From Brachynemurus nebulosus (lineage: Eukaryota; Arthropoda; Insecta; Neuroptera; Myrmeleontidae), in NCBI GenBank assembly GCA_035578155.1, contig JAPWDM010000002.1:34598437-34662436 (forward strand): a DNA stretch of 64,000 bases. Direction: 5' to 3'. This document shows, piece after piece, positions 12,816 to 25,200 of this stretch. The notes beneath the pieces were generated by a model that saw nothing but the letters and a program-made list of their open reading frames with translations, had not been told where the DNA came from and searched no databases. The stretch's first letter is position 1, and every line of letters begins with the position of its first letter. A program made the translations under genes and the position numbers.

Positions 12816-13340
12816 GATTGTATGTATTTAATTTCACTAAGGCAGTGATTTTAGGTTGTTTTTTTTAAAAATTTTCTCTTTTTATGATTTTTTTCAAAAT
12901 ACGTTGGGCTATAGTATGAAATATTTTTGGGTGAAAAGAGTGTGTCACTTTTTTGTAATTTTTACTAAAGAATGAATAACATCAAGCATCTGTTCTTTGT
13001 TTTTTCAAAATATTTCTTAAGAAAGTGTCTAAAAATACTTTCTTGCAATATTTCTTATTATAAAAAAACCAATTAGTTGCGTTTTTAGGAAATTAATAAT
13101 AGCTTACTGTCTTAAAATAAAGTACAAAAATTCGTTTGGCATAATACGTTTATTATTTTACAATTATAGGTAATTATAGAACATCTGAATGAATATATAT
13201 TTTTATTGGATATAAGAAAACTAAAAGATACACTATAATAAAGACTTTTCCTTAAGGACGCACAAATAATTCTAGAGAATTAACAAAAATAGTTTTGCTG
13301 TTCTGTATTCTGCAATTGATAAGATACTTGTAGTCTACCG
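12816..13340. other. AT-rich DNA without a recognised gene
   Basis: No supported feature in this stretch. Confidence 0.4.
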
Positions 13341-13379
13341 TTTAGGAGCTACTGTGAGTTTAAAACCAAGTTTTTGTGT

Positions 13380-14340
13380 ATATTGAGGAATGGATAAACC
13401 CACTTTGGGGCCCTTGATATTTTCTTCTTACCAAACCCCCTTCCTACCCCAAAATACATAAAGCACACAAAAAATGTTGAACAATAAATAAAACAAAATT
13501 AAATAATATGAAAAACAAACAAACTTCAGATATTAATTAAATTATTCAAAATAGACAGTTTGGCCCGCTTCTTCAAAACCGGCCATTTCATTTGTCTATG
13601 CGATGAGCGCCCTGCGTGTTAATATTTATCTGAATTACATTCTCGACCAAGTCGAATCTCGATCTGAATTATATTCTCAAAAAGCACCATTTCATAATAT
13701 GACGCGACCTAATATTATTCTAGATACCTAATGGCGAAAATTGGGACTACAAGAATATTTATTTACAATTAAAGAATTGTTCACTGATTTGTTTCATTTA
13801 ACAAAGAATTGCTTTGAAACATTTCTTTAATGCTCAAAAAAGTGTCGATGTTTATCTGATTACATGGTTGGCCAAGTGGTCGGAAAACGACAATTCATAT
13901 TACACGACCTAATGTTATTTCAGTTAATGACAGAAATGTTTCCAGCCTACAGGAAATCTATTCAGAATTAGAGAACTGCTTTTAAACATTTCTCTAATGC
14001 CTAAAAAAGTGTCCATATTTATCCGAATTATATGGTCGGCAAACGACATTTCATATTACACGACCTAATATTATTCCAGATAATGACGAAAATGACTCTG
14101 AGTTACAAGAATTCTATTTACAATTAAAGAATTGCTTTTAAACATTTCCCCAATGCTCAAAATATTGTCAACTGGTCGAATTAACCCACTTTGGGGCTCT
14201 AAACGTTTTTTCTTTACCTGGCCTCTCTCGCGCCCACAAGATATCGACCACACAAAAAATATAAAACAAGAAATAAAACAAAACCAAATAATTTGAAAAA
14301 CTAAAACAAATCTAAACAAATCTCAAATATTGATTCAATT
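13380..14340 (+). repeat. Tandem repeat block, unit ~150-210 bp, with flanking CACTTTGGGGC motif
   Basis: The phrase CGACCTAATATTATTC or a close variant recurs near 13704, 13911 and 14061. Each copy is followed by an ATTAAAGAATTGCTTTTAAAC-like segment and TGCTCAAAAAAGTGTC. The motif CCCACTTTGGGGCYCT with a following ACAAAATAAAACAAAA-type stretch occurs at both borders (near 13396 and 14185). The same sequence appears inverted at 51940-52380, so this is a dispersed family. Confidence 0.65.
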
Positions 14341-14559
14341 ATTCAAAACTTCGTAAATTTTTTATACCCCTATGACTAAGTCAAATTGCGGTTTTCAATT
14401 TCAAATTATGAGTGGCTATAAAATAAAAACTAAAACATTTAAGTTTATGTGGTACTAATTATTATTATTCGCACTTCACAATTTTATACTAACAAAAATA
14501 TCCGATGGTATAGGTTGATTTCTGCTATTATTATTCAACTTTTGTTTATTATTTTTCAG

Positions 14560-14707
14560 CGGATCTCCTGAACTACCAGGGGCGTCTACGAAAAACCACA
14601 CCAGAAACAAAACTGCACATGTTACTATTAAGAAAAGCGCCGTTGGAAAAATCATTATCTATGCCAGATATGCAAACAAAAGCGAAGAAACGTGAACGTT
14701 TATTAGC
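14560..14707 (+). CDS. Nox5: NOX5-type NADPH oxidase, recognised exon 1
   Basis: First of six recognised exons of a calcium-regulated NADPH oxidase (NOX5 type), an integral membrane flavocytochrome that passes electrons from NADPH through FAD and haem to oxygen. The exon follows TTTTTCAG and ends at GC|GTAAGT. The frame opens two bases in (codon GAT at 14562), so the first codon is split with an unseen upstream exon. It encodes 48 residues, beginning DLLNYQGRLRK and containing LHMLLLRKAP, then half of an Ala codon. This basic stretch belongs to the variable linker between the FAD and NADPH lobes. Assignment rests on phase continuity with exon 2 and on exons 4-6. Confidence 0.75.
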
Positions 14708-15170
14708 GTAAGTACAAAAAAAAATATATATTGTTTGCTCTAAAAAAATTCCTCCAAGCATTTTAATTACTTGTAATAATTTTCTATAGTTGTCTGCTCT
14801 ATGAAAGTAATTTTTTGGTAACAATAGTTATGTACATAGAGCACCGGATAGGTTGGGAAAGATTTAATATTTAAACAAAACTTGGCAACTTGTGGTAGAG
14901 GGTGGGATTGCCATTGTTTCGAAAATGTTCTTTTTGTATTTAACGCCACTTGAATATTAAATAATGGTTTTAAACAACAGCTTTATGTTATTGTTAATCG
15001 ATAGATTAAAAGTAACTTTCAGAGTCATTAAAGTGAAAACTTTCTATGTATACATTATAAATTATATACACATAAGGTAATTGAGAAAATATTGATAATG
15101 GATTACAAACACCAAGTACCTACCTATTGACCTTACTTTCCTCGGTGCAAAAACTTAATTTTAATTCTAG

Positions 15171-15394
15171 AATGCGCGAGTACGCAAGATCAGAATCCGA
15201 AAAGAGCTTCGATGAATGTCAAATTCGACGTGCTCGTCTACAATCTCTTGGCTTGGCATACTTGAGTCCACAAAATAAGTCGTTAGCGCAGAGTTTTCGA
15301 TATATGCGCAATAAACCGACAATCATAGCGTTCAAGACACCAAGTTTAGAAAACTGCGAACAACGTGGTTCTTCGTCGTCTTTTGGGTCGATTG
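15171..15394 (+). CDS. Nox5: NOX5-type NADPH oxidase, recognised exon 2
   Basis: The acceptor TTAATTCTAG precedes it and the donor GTAAGT follows. Its first base completes the Ala codon left by exon 1 (GC+A), after which 74 codons run without a stop and one base (G) passes to exon 3. The product is a polar, basic, serine-rich linker (RSESEKSFDECQIRRARLQS, then RYMRNKPTIIAF). It has no enzyme motif, as expected of the region between the two nucleotide-binding lobes. The arginine and serine content could suit phosphorylation or lipid contact, but that is only inference. It is followed by an unusually long intron of 17,221 bp (15395-32615). Confidence 0.8.
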
Positions 15395-18300
15395 GTAAGT
15401 GAAATTTATTGTTATTAATATTAATTATTCGTATTATAAAATGCCCTGTCCACACTTTTTGTCGCTATTTATCAAATGGCAAAGGGATTAATGAGAAAAA
15501 TTTGTTTTGGACATTTTTGCAACCAATAATACCTCAAAATATTAACCTAACAATAACTCGAATAAATAGTAATGAAACATTTATAAAGATTAAAGTATCA
15601 TAATGTGGGTATTAAAACAAAATTAAATTTGACGGATATGAACCAGAGAATATATATTAGTTAATAATTGCAATCAAGAATGGTGACCTGTAAATGAAAA
15701 TTCTAACTGAATATCCATAATTATCACAAAATGTTGTTGATTTATTACCTAGGACATTTCCTGTTTTGTTCCGACTATTTCCTCTTCATAGTAAGTAAAA
15801 AAAGAGAAAAAAATTTAGTGCTTAACCCTCTTCCTCTGATCTAACATACAACAAACATCATATTCGTTATCTGTAAAGATTAAAAGTTAGTAAATTTAAG
15901 GGAAATTTTTCTCAAATAATAAAATATAAGCTGTTTACTAACTCGCTTCACCCTAAAAATTCTTACGTTTATGAATGAATAGCCCCTCCATTAATGAAAC
16001 AAGTCTTTCTTGAAGTGAAATAATTATATTTTTGGTGTTAAGAAATTTTTTTTGATTTAGTGAAATATTATTTTGTATATAACTATACAAGAACTCTTTT
16101 TTGGCAGTGTACAATTCTCCTAAAAATAGCCTATTCAGCAGCAAATCTTGTTAAATAAATTTTGCATTCATTCAAAGTAGATAAAAGTAAATGAGAAACG
16201 TGGTGTAAAGTGATTAGAGAAACGTGCACTGAAGTTAGAAAGTTACAAATTTTAAAATCACTACTGTTCCTTGATCTTGATAACTAATTGATCCAGTTAC
16301 AATAATTAAATTCAATGTTCATTCACACCTGACCTTCGTAATCGTCTTGAGTAAGAGATGATGAAACTAATGCTGACAATTACTTCGTTAGAAGTTTAGG
16401 TCTAAGCCAGACGGACGGAACTTTTAGCGGAATATTTCCATTGTTACTGTCACAATTATCATCTTACAGAAATAAATATACATAGTTGAGTTGTGATGAA
16501 GATTTTCTTATTGAATTTTATTTTCCTTAGATTTTTACAAAAAATATTCTTAGATAAAATGTCAAAATAATGAACATCGAAAAAATATTTAAACTTTGTT
16601 TCGTCACATCCTTACTGTTTGGTAAAATACTCTACTTGGTTGTTTCTTAAATTTGTTGTACAGACACCTTTTCTTTAATAGTTTTATCTCGGATACATCA
16701 TATTACTGAATTACATTTAAAGCTACACTAAAAAGCACAATACAGTTTGAAATAATAGTAAGAAAGAAAGCAAAACTAATTGATCTTAGCGTAAGACAAT
16801 ATTTTACCCGACTGTACAAGAATTAGACCGTTTCATGTGTGTTCATGTTATAAGAAATACAATGTTAAGAATTTACTTTTTACATTGCTCCTAGGTTCAG
16901 ATTATTGCAACTTTGCTGTAGTTTTTTGTGTGAACTTCCATGATTTTATTTTGATATTCAATTTCTATGATCATTGACTTGCTTGGCAGTAAATTTTTAA
17001 TCAATCTAATATATTTTGCAGTTTCGATGAATATCATTTTAGATTTCCTCAGATGAGTTCAAGAAAAAATTGCTTTGTATCAACTAATAAGCAAAGTCTT
17101 GACATAATTTGTATTACAACTTGTACCACTAAAGTATGATAGCACATTGTTGCAATTATTCATTTCCGCCATCCCTTTTAATTGCTTTTTAAAATAATTA
17201 CGGTCTTTTTAGACCGACTATGACTATATGCGGGTGTTTTTTTAAAGAAACGACTCCGTCAACTGGTCGTTAATTTTGGTTTCAAGTATATACGTGTAAA
17301 TAGTTTATAAAATTTACACATTGTGTTTACATACGAGCTGTTCTGTATTTTTCCATGAAATTATTTGATGATAAAATATGAGCCAAATTATTTCGGTAAT
17401 CATCAAGAGTATAATTTATATGTTGATTTAATTTATTTCAATTATTTATCCCAAAATGGTGTGATAGATGTGTATAATTATATTATACGTGGGTACAGGA
17501 TACTAGCCGTAAATTTTAATAACAAGTTGAAAAAAATCTACGAGCAAATAATACAATATCCCAACATTTCAAATTGAAATGTTTTGTCTTCAATACATCT
17601 GAGTAAATACCTACAGGTGCGTTCACTACAGATCGGTAGGCAAGCACTACACGATCCGACATCATTCGGAGGATCTTCCGAGATTTTCACGTCGCTCTAC
17701 CGACCTAGTGGACGATGCGGCGGTCGGTAAAGTTCCGATAATTTCGGTGGCCTATTTATATTTTGTCTTACTTCAGTATCAACAGTAGGTATCAAGTATA
17801 GAAAAGTATTTTATTAACAATTTTAGTTATTTATATTTTGCTATTAAAAATCGGAAAGTAGGAAAAGTAAAAGCAAATTTTTGAAATAGTAACACAATTT
17901 TACGAAAAAACAGCAAAGATCTTCATGCATAGGTGATAGGTGTATTTATTTTGGTATACATATTTGTATAACTTTTGCTTCTTTGACAAATCCTGTGATT
18001 TTTTTTTTGAAATTACTCTTGGTTTTTTTAACCAGTTAAATTATTTTGTTAAAAGATGCAATAGAAACTTCATTACCAACTTGAAATAAACCACGACATT
18101 GAACTGCATAAGGATCGATTTAGACTACGACTAAAGTTGCGACACAAATGTCAGATACAAATTTCTTTACTGTTCACACTTTAACAGATTTTTTGTGTCT
18201 GGGTAGCGTCTGTACATAAATGTACGGAACTTGTATCCGAGCTATTCATAGGAAAAACAATTTTAAGAACGAAACAGTTAGTGATCGATCACTACGAATA

Positions 18301-19259
18301 AATTTCTCTTCTGTGAGTGTATGGAAAAATGCCGAACCTGTTCGGAAACTTATTAGCCACAAAAGACATTTGGACACAGCGTGTTCACAGAGCCACTGAT
18401 TCGACACTAATTATGGTATCGTAATAAATGTAGCAAATTAGAGACACTCTTATGCACACATAGACACTCGGTGTATACACCAAGTGTATGGTGTATAGTG
18501 TTGTAGTGTGCTAGTCTAAACTCACCCTAATAACTAAAAACAATACCCTACTACTGTCGTGCGCCGCGTTTTCATATGAACTTTTCATCCAAACAGACTT
18601 TTTGTTAGAGATTTTGCACCGTGCCGTTTCACCTACCTAGTGGACATTCAGCTTTACAGGATAAAATTGTTGTCTTTAAATAACACATATGTATATTTTT
18701 TTTTAATTCTGCAATATTTACATACCTAATATTTATATACCTACATTAAATGAACTTTAAGCCTGTAGTTCCGCAACTTTCCTGGATTAAGTATATTCAC
18801 TGGTAATCATATCCTGAAACGTTACGAGGAGTAGGTAGTGTTTAAATTTAACACTTTAAGTTGATAAAATTGATTTTGTTATTAAAAACACACAAAAAAA
18901 AGATAATCATGCTTATTATACTGTAATTTATGGAGCGCTGACCATCATTCAACGCGGACGTCATTTCTGTATTTACCCTGCGCTACAAAATTTTGAGTAC
19001 GGTGACAGGTAAAAAATAATTTCAAATACAAAAATTTCGCCAGGTACTTATTAAACACACGTTATGTGAGTCAAGATTTCGTAGCTGTGTTTCTGAAATA
19101 AAATAGGTTTTGATTTTATTGAATATTAAAATGAACTTTTAATTTGTTAATGATTGCCTAACCTTTTGCTTTCTATATTATGAGCTTAAAAATTTCAACA
19201 ATAGTTTGTAAAAAGTGGCACTGTCTCTTAACTTGCATAAGATCCGACATTAACTATTA
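15395..19259. other. Intron 2, 5' part
   Basis: No further exon or ORF could be supported. Near 18105-18530 the ends GGATCGATTTAGACTACGAC and GTGCTAGTCTAAACTCACCC are imperfect inverted repeats, which suggests a ~0.4-kb MITE without a confirmed target duplication. The rest is AT-rich. Confidence 0.45.
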
Positions 19260-20476
19260 CAGTGGACATCCAGTGGTACGTACTCAGATTTTACGTAGTG
19301 ACGTCAGATATGTTATCGTTTATCTGTGTTGGTGAAAACTGATGTACCAAGCCAGAGTCAGGGCCGTGGGTATATTGTATGAGGGTCTCGTAAACTAAAA
19401 ATTTTAAATTTTATTGCATACATATATGCACATATTCTGGATACGTAATATGGAAAATGCAAATGCAAAATGTGCAACGTGAAATTCTAGAATATTCTAA
19501 TCGTCAATTAGCCGAGATATCAAAAAACCGACTTCATTATTGAATTGGTCACTAAAAATGAGATTAAGCAGCACAGTTTGACAAAAATTCTAGAATGTTC
19601 TATTTGTTAACTAGCAAAAATATCGAAAAATCAATTACAGCATTTAATTGGTCATTGAAAAAGGCGCCAAATAGTATATCTTGACAAATGTTCTGGAATA
19701 TTCTATTCGTAAACACTAGCAAAGATATTCAAACACAGACGTGGTCATTGAATTGGTCACCTAAAAAGAGACGAAATAACACATTTTGGTAAATGTTTTA
19801 GAATATTCTAATTGTCAAGTAGCAAAAATATTGAAAAATTGATTGCACCATTTGACTGTCCAACCAAAATTAAACTAATAGGTATAAACTAAATGTTCCA
19901 TTTTGGCCAACATTCTAAAATGATCTGTTCGTCAACCAGAATAGAATATTCTAGAACATTTATGAAAATGTGATATTTCGTCTTTTTTTGATGACCAATT
20001 AAATGGTACAACCGGTTTTTCGATATTTTTGTTAGTTGACGAATAGAACATTCTAGAATTTTTGTCAAATTGCGCTGCTTAATCTAATATTTAATAACCA
20101 ATTCAATAGTGAAGTCTGTTTTTTGATATCTCTGCTAGTTGACGAGTAGAATACTCTAGCATTTTTGTCAGTTTCGGCTACTTGGCGTCTTTTACGCTGA
20201 TGAATCCGATAGTGAAGTTGGTTTTTCAACATCTTAGCTAGTTTTCTAAAAGTCGCTCTTATATTCATTAATATAACATTCAATTCTGTTTATCTATGGA
20301 ACTGAATTTGTTCATAGAAGTTGTTTCATAGAATAGGTTTGTTTTAAATAAATTCAGATAAATAATATTTACCAACACCCCCTTCCCCCCATAAAAGTTA
20401 GCCGACGCAGATCTTCCGATTTTACGTACTTCCCTTAAATTTGCACCGACCACTACGTACCATTGGATTTCTGTTG
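19260..20476. mobile_element. TA-flanked TIR element carrying a mirrored ~103-bp array
   Basis: The left end is TA-CAGTGGACATCCAGTGGTACGTA and the right end, read inverted, is TA-CAACAGAAATCCAATGGTACGTA. The ends therefore match over about 23 bp and both abut a TA dinucleotide, as in Tc1/mariner-type insertions. There is no transposase. Most of the interior (about 19470-20250) is a tandem array in which roughly four units run forward and three run backward about a centre near 19876. The 72-codon minus-strand frame at 20065-20283 is an accident of the repeat. Confidence 0.65.
19485..20160. promoter_or_regulatory. Array of heat-shock-element-like motifs, one per ~103-bp unit
   Basis: Five perfect alternating trimers of the HSF-binding unit (nGAAn) are visible: TTCTAGAATATTC at 19485-19497, TTCTAGAATGTTC at 19588-19600, TTCTGGAATATTC at 19691-19703, GAATATTCTAGAA at 19944-19956 and GAACATTCTAGAA at 20046-20058. 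Decayed versions lie near 19796-19808 and 20145-20157. Spacing is 102-105 bp within each half. The match to the HSE consensus is seen directly. Binding of heat-shock factor is inference, and the motif may simply be part of the repeat's structure. Confidence 0.5.
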
Positions 20477-20792
20477 TACAAAGTGGTTAAGTGCAGATAA
20501 ATTATCTCTGCGATGATAAAAATTACGAATACGTAAAAATTTCATTGTTAGAACTATATGAAATCCTAGAAAAATATTCTAGACAAGGTAACAAAATTTT
20601 CATTTCTACTTTAAAAATTGCAAAATTTTAAAAAGTTTTAATTTACATTCCATTAGTAATATTTCTCTTAATTTTAACAAAAATTAGAAGACTAATATTT
20701 ATAACTTAGAATTAATAAAAGTTCCTTTACTTGTAATTCCATTTTGGCATCCATTAGTTAGCATTATGATTTAATGTTTGATTAACAACGTA

Positions 20793-21807
20793 CACGGAGA
20801 GAAAAATCATATAATTTTTGTAGAGAAAATTTAAGAAAAATTACCATGCGCTCTTATAATGCGTGCGCGCTCAACGACCAAAGCAAAAAATATTTTAGGA
20901 TCATGTAAATATTATTAAATTGAAACGTAAAGGGTATTAGTCATGGCTTCATAAAAATTGTTGTGCTGGCATGGTAAAATTTAATGTGCTAACACAATTT
21001 CTGTCACACTTTTATGCATATATGTTATAGTTTAATTCTTGTTGTCGTACTCTTTCATTTGCGCATCTAACCGGGAACCTTATGTTGGTTGGGCTGTACG
21101 CACTGAGGAACAATAAACGTATTCAAACCTGCTTCGGAAAACTTCGAAGATGCCCGATCTTTTCCGACCTTCGATTCTTTCTTCTGTTAATAGCAGAGTG
21201 CACGTTGTTTTAACTTAGGTAATAGTAGAATATCTCGAAAACTATGAATCCGAGATCTAGGCATAATGCGCACAATTTTTAGAAAATCGCTTTACGAACA
21301 AAATGACCCCTTATAGGCCTATCTACGATTAATTGTTAATGAGATATCATTTTTTTGTTTAAAATCAATGTTGTGTGTTGGTGATGACTACCAAACAAAC
21401 GAGACTGTATTTCAAATAGGTATAACATATATTGACTTCATAATCAATTATACATAAATAATAAATAAACTTTACACATTTCAAAATAACAAAAATGATT
21501 GGAAACAATATATTCTAATACTGAAGATGCCTAATGAATACTGCTTGCACTATCAAGGTGCTTGGTCGTCACACCAGCCTGGCTATGTGACTTGCATGTA
21601 TCAGTGGGGTCATGCTCAACAGCGTTTACTGTGCTGTTTTACAAATTTTACGGAGCTAATATTACGGAAAGAATATTCTATCCTTTAAATTTTCTATGAT
21701 TAATTATAATTTTTATATTTTTACCGTACAAAATTGAATATGTCCAGCTTTTACACGTCGATTGTAGTGCTGAGCATAGTAATTTTTCTATGAATTTTCT
21801 CTCCGTG
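20793..21807. mobile_element. TA-flanked non-autonomous TIR element (~1.0 kb)
   Basis: The ends are TA-CACGGAGAGAAAA at 20791-20805 and TTTTCTCTCCGTG-TA at 21795-21809, a perfect 13-bp inverted repeat with TA at each border. The interior encodes no transposase; the small frames at 21678-21866 and 21790-22014 are not convincing. The superfamily is not assignable beyond TA-target insertion. Confidence 0.7.
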
Positions 21808-22690
21808 TACGTGCAACTGCTAAAAATAAAGACCATTTCCGTTAATAGCAGCGTACGATCAATCAATTCACCTATTATTCAATTTAAAATCTCTAAGATC
21901 TTACAAATTCGTAACTTGTTTTGTACTTGTCCAAAAATAGATGCTGGAACACAACTAGAATATATTTCAACATACTTAATCAACAAAATGAATTTTTTTT
22001 GTTTTGTTTCTTAACTGGATATTCTGAATAGACTAACCTAAAAATTACTGTCTTTTTTTGCATCGGTTGAAAGGGTCAAGCGTTTTACGTTCCGACAACC
22101 TGAATGAATAGCCACATAAAGACTTGTCACCTACTCGAAATTGACTAATAACTATTTTTTTTTTATCTTTTGAAGAATATTAATTTTCAGAAAAATGGGT
22201 TATTATGAAATTTGTTACCTACTTATAAATTTTACTATACGCAAAAAGATTCAATTACTTTTTCATAACCACTACTTTTGGTATAAAAGTCGTATATTTT
22301 GCAAAGAAAAGTGTTGTCGATATCGAAAAGTGGATAGTCGATATCGAATATCCAGCCCCGACAAGAGGAGGGGCAATCGGGACTGTAGCCCCAGAACTTG
22401 TGTTTGGAAAGGGGGGTCGCATTCATTCGTTACAGGTCCATGCAAGAAAAAAGGATTTTTGTACGTTAATAGTATTTTCGGGGAAAAGGCTTTGAAAAAT
22501 TTTGTTTGCTAAAGCGAAACTACATCAATTTATCATCGCAGAAACTATGCGTTTTATGAAAAAAAGTAAATAAATTTTATTTGTAATAAAATTCATAAGA
22601 AACGAAAACTTCATAATAGGTACCTAATGTACCATTACAGTATGATTGGCCAACAAATAGTAAATTTTCGCGATTTTTTTTTTTGAATGG

Positions 22691-23231
22691 TGTAGCGAGT
22701 AAACATCAACTGTGGTTTTTATGCAACCAACTCTACACATGCGTATTACCTTTTGTATAACTTTGTTGGAAATGGGAGTTAACGACATCTGTATGACGTT
22801 GCTTGTAATAACAGTCGTTAATAGTTGAGACTCACACACAACGACGACAATGGTTGGAACTAAAGGCGTCGTTGTGGGTGAGGGGAGAGTAAGGTAAACG
22901 CATGTGGGGTTATATACTAATGTTCATGGGGGAGAGAACTCAATTAGGGTTTGGGGTTGTAAAGAGGATGAAGTACCTCTTATACAACAATTAAGCTGTG
23001 GGACCTTAATTCGTTTCAATGAATAATTTAATTGTTGTCATCACCACAGTAGATTTTAATAAATAATTTTATCATTGTTGAAGTGTTTGTTTTTAATACT
23101 TTTCCTTATTTCAACATGAACAGTTACATAATACAGGGACACAGTATATCATAACGGATTTATTGCATATCGAACCCACGTACAAATATCTAACCGACTC
23201 ATAACAATACCCGACGACACGAATCCGTTAG
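22691..23231 (+). repeat. 5' LTR
   Basis: It begins TGTAGCGAGTAAACATC and ends AATCCGTTAG, so it lacks the usual terminal CA. A TATATA box at 22911-22916 and an AATAAA signal at 23058-23063 suggest U3, R and U5 in the normal order, with transcription starting near 22940. I find no difference from the 3' LTR along its whole length. Confidence 0.92.
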
Positions 23232-23397
23232 AGATGGCATACGGAGCGGGAGGAAGTCGTAGTGCATAATCTACGCGAGTGAATTTAGACATTTTTAACC
23301 GTTTAACTCAATTAACATTGACGTTCAGTTCATATAGAAAACAATTTAAATTTAAAGTGCTAAAATTGTCATTACGTGCTATCAACATCCTGTTACA
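23232..23397 (+). promoter_or_regulatory. Leader of the LTR element, possible primer-binding site
   Basis: A TGG trinucleotide at 23235-23237 starts TGGCATACGGAGCGGGAGG four bases inside the LTR. That is where a tRNA primer-binding site should be, since such sites begin TGG opposite the CCA end of a tRNA. I could not match it to a particular tRNA, so the primer is unassigned. Gag starts at the first good ATG, 23398. Confidence 0.4.
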
Positions 23398-25200
23398 ATG
23401 GAAGTGAATACAACAACAACTGGCGACATCAGCTTCTACAACAACAGTGTTTTGTCATCCACACCTTTTACGAACGGCACCAATGTCAACGGTGGTAATC
23501 CGATACCCGATAACGAACCATTCCAAGAAAGCTCAACATCAGCTGACTCAGGATTCATGGAAGTAGGAAACAACTCCAGCCAACCCAACGCGACGAACAC
23601 CGCCATCGCCGATAAAGATAGAGGATTAGAAGGTACTCTATTATCACTTCTCAATACCTTATCAACTAAAATTGATAAAATTGATAAGAACAATCATGAT
23701 CTTAACTCTAAAATTGATAAAATTGATAAGAATAATGATGATCTTAAAGTCAGATTTGATAAATTTAGCATTGAACTAAAAGGTGAAATTAAAAAAGAAA
23801 TTGCCGACATCATTGTTAAACAAGATAATAAAATAGAAAGTATTGCAAAGAATATAACAAAAGAATTAGATACAGTCAAATCTGATTTTAACGACAAAAT
23901 TTATACTTTAAGTAATAGTTGTAAAGATAATCATGATAATACCGATATTAGAATTAACAAACTAGTTAGCGCAACAGACCAGTTGGTCACTAACAAATTT
24001 TACAAACTTGATTCTAAAATTTTAGAACAAAACGATAAATTTAAAGAGTTAGATTCCAAAATACTGGAACAGAGTATAACAGTGTCAGCCATCAATGATA
24101 AAATAGTAATACTGGAAAGTAGAAACCATAATGATAACGTTCAGAACAATTGTTCATTTGCACATAACATTTCAGTCAGTAACATGTCGTTTGTCAGTCA
24201 TGATTCAACATCCTTGGGAATTTTTAATAATAACCTTCAGAATTTACATCCCGTTGAATTTATCAACAATATCGAATCGTTCTTTGCTAACAACATTATG
24301 TCTGACAGAGATAAGATAAAATTTGTTTATAATAAATTAAGTAATGACATCAAAAACATTTTCTCGTTGTATGACAGCCAGATTAATGATTTTATTTCTT
24401 TCAAAAACTGGTTCATCAATGCCTTTTGGGGACCTGACACACAAAATAAAATACTCATCGACTTTTATACCAACAAAAACTCCGCTGTAAAAAGGGGACA
24501 TTTTGTTAATCACCTTACGTATTGGTACCGAATGACTAAGTATTTAGACCAGAAAATTGAGGATAGCAACTTTATCAAAATCCTAGTATCCCATTTCCCT
24601 TTCGAAATCAATCGCTTCCTTATCAATTGTAAGACGATACAGGAACTAGAAACCGCGTTGAGAGACTTTGACAATTATTTTTGTAGTAACAACCATAATA
24701 ATAATAATTTCAACAGTTTCCAATTCACCACTACGAATTTCCATAACAGCAGTCGTTCCGATCGTAACAACAGCGATAGTAATGCCAATAGGTCCAATAA
24801 TTTCAGGAACGACAGCTATAATAACAATCACAATAGAAGAAATTTTAACAGTTTTACACGTAATGGTTCACAATCAAACCATTCTAGACCGAGTTTTGAA
24901 TATAATGCACGTCCGGATAGTCGTAATAATAATACCAATTACAATAATGTTAGACTCGACCAGAGAAATTTCAATTATAGACAATTTCAGGGTAATAGAA
25001 ATAACTTTAACCATAATCAAAATTTTAATAACCGACCGAATAGGAATAACCAAGAATACGATAATTCAATACGTAATAGTAGAGTTGTCAACAATCTCGA
25101 AGTACAAAATACAATTGACGATAACCCCATATCGGACGACATTATTTCGTCCGAAACTGTACAAACACCAGTACCTGTTACTACAAATACGGAAAACTAA
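23398..25200 (+). CDS. gag: Gag polyprotein of the gypsy element
   Basis: 600 residues that should form the particle shell. Residues ~1-85 are polar and disordered. Residues ~88-250 are a predicted coiled coil containing an internal duplication (KIDKIDKNNHDL / KIDKIDKNNDDL). Residues ~278-428 resemble the retrotransposon gag (capsid) domain, with HPVEFINNIESFF, FKNWFINAFWGP and the ending ELETALRDFDNYF. Residues ~430-560 are an Asn/Arg-rich tail (for example RNDSYNNNHNRRNFNSF). No CCHC zinc knuckle is present, so the basic tail may bind RNA instead (inference). The start is the first ATG after the leader, in context ACAATGG. The stop is TAA followed at once by a second TAA. Confidence 0.88.
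   Translation: MEVNTTTTGDISFYNNSVLSSTPFTNGTNVNGGNPIPDNEPFQESSTSADSGFMEVGNNSSQPNATNTAIADKDRGLEGTLLSLLNTLSTKIDKIDKNNHDLNSKIDKIDKNNDDLKVRFDKFSIELKGEIKKEIADIIVKQDNKIESIAKNITKELDTVKSDFNDKIYTLSNSCKDNHDNTDIRINKLVSATDQLVTNKFYKLDSKILEQNDKFKELDSKILEQSITVSAINDKIVILESRNHNDNVQNNCSFAHNISVSNMSFVSHDSTSLGIFNNNLQNLHPVEFINNIESFFANNIMSDRDKIKFVYNKLSNDIKNIFSLYDSQINDFISFKNWFINAFWGPDTQNKILIDFYTNKNSAVKRGHFVNHLTYWYRMTKYLDQKIEDSNFIKILVSHFPFEINRFLINCKTIQELETALRDFDNYFCSNNHNNNNFNSFQFTTTNFHNSSRSDRNNSDSNANRSNNFRNDSYNNNHNRRNFNSFTRNGSQSNHSRPSFEYNARPDSRNNNTNYNNVRLDQRNFNYRQFQGNRNNFNHNQNFNNRPNRNNQEYDNSIRNSRVVNNLEVQNTIDDNPISDDIISSETVQTPVPVTTNTEN

Noticed and set aside
22195..22512. 105-codon plus-strand frame upstream of the 5' LTR
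   Set aside because: It spans a G-rich repeat fragment related to 33340-33440; no domain and no splice support.
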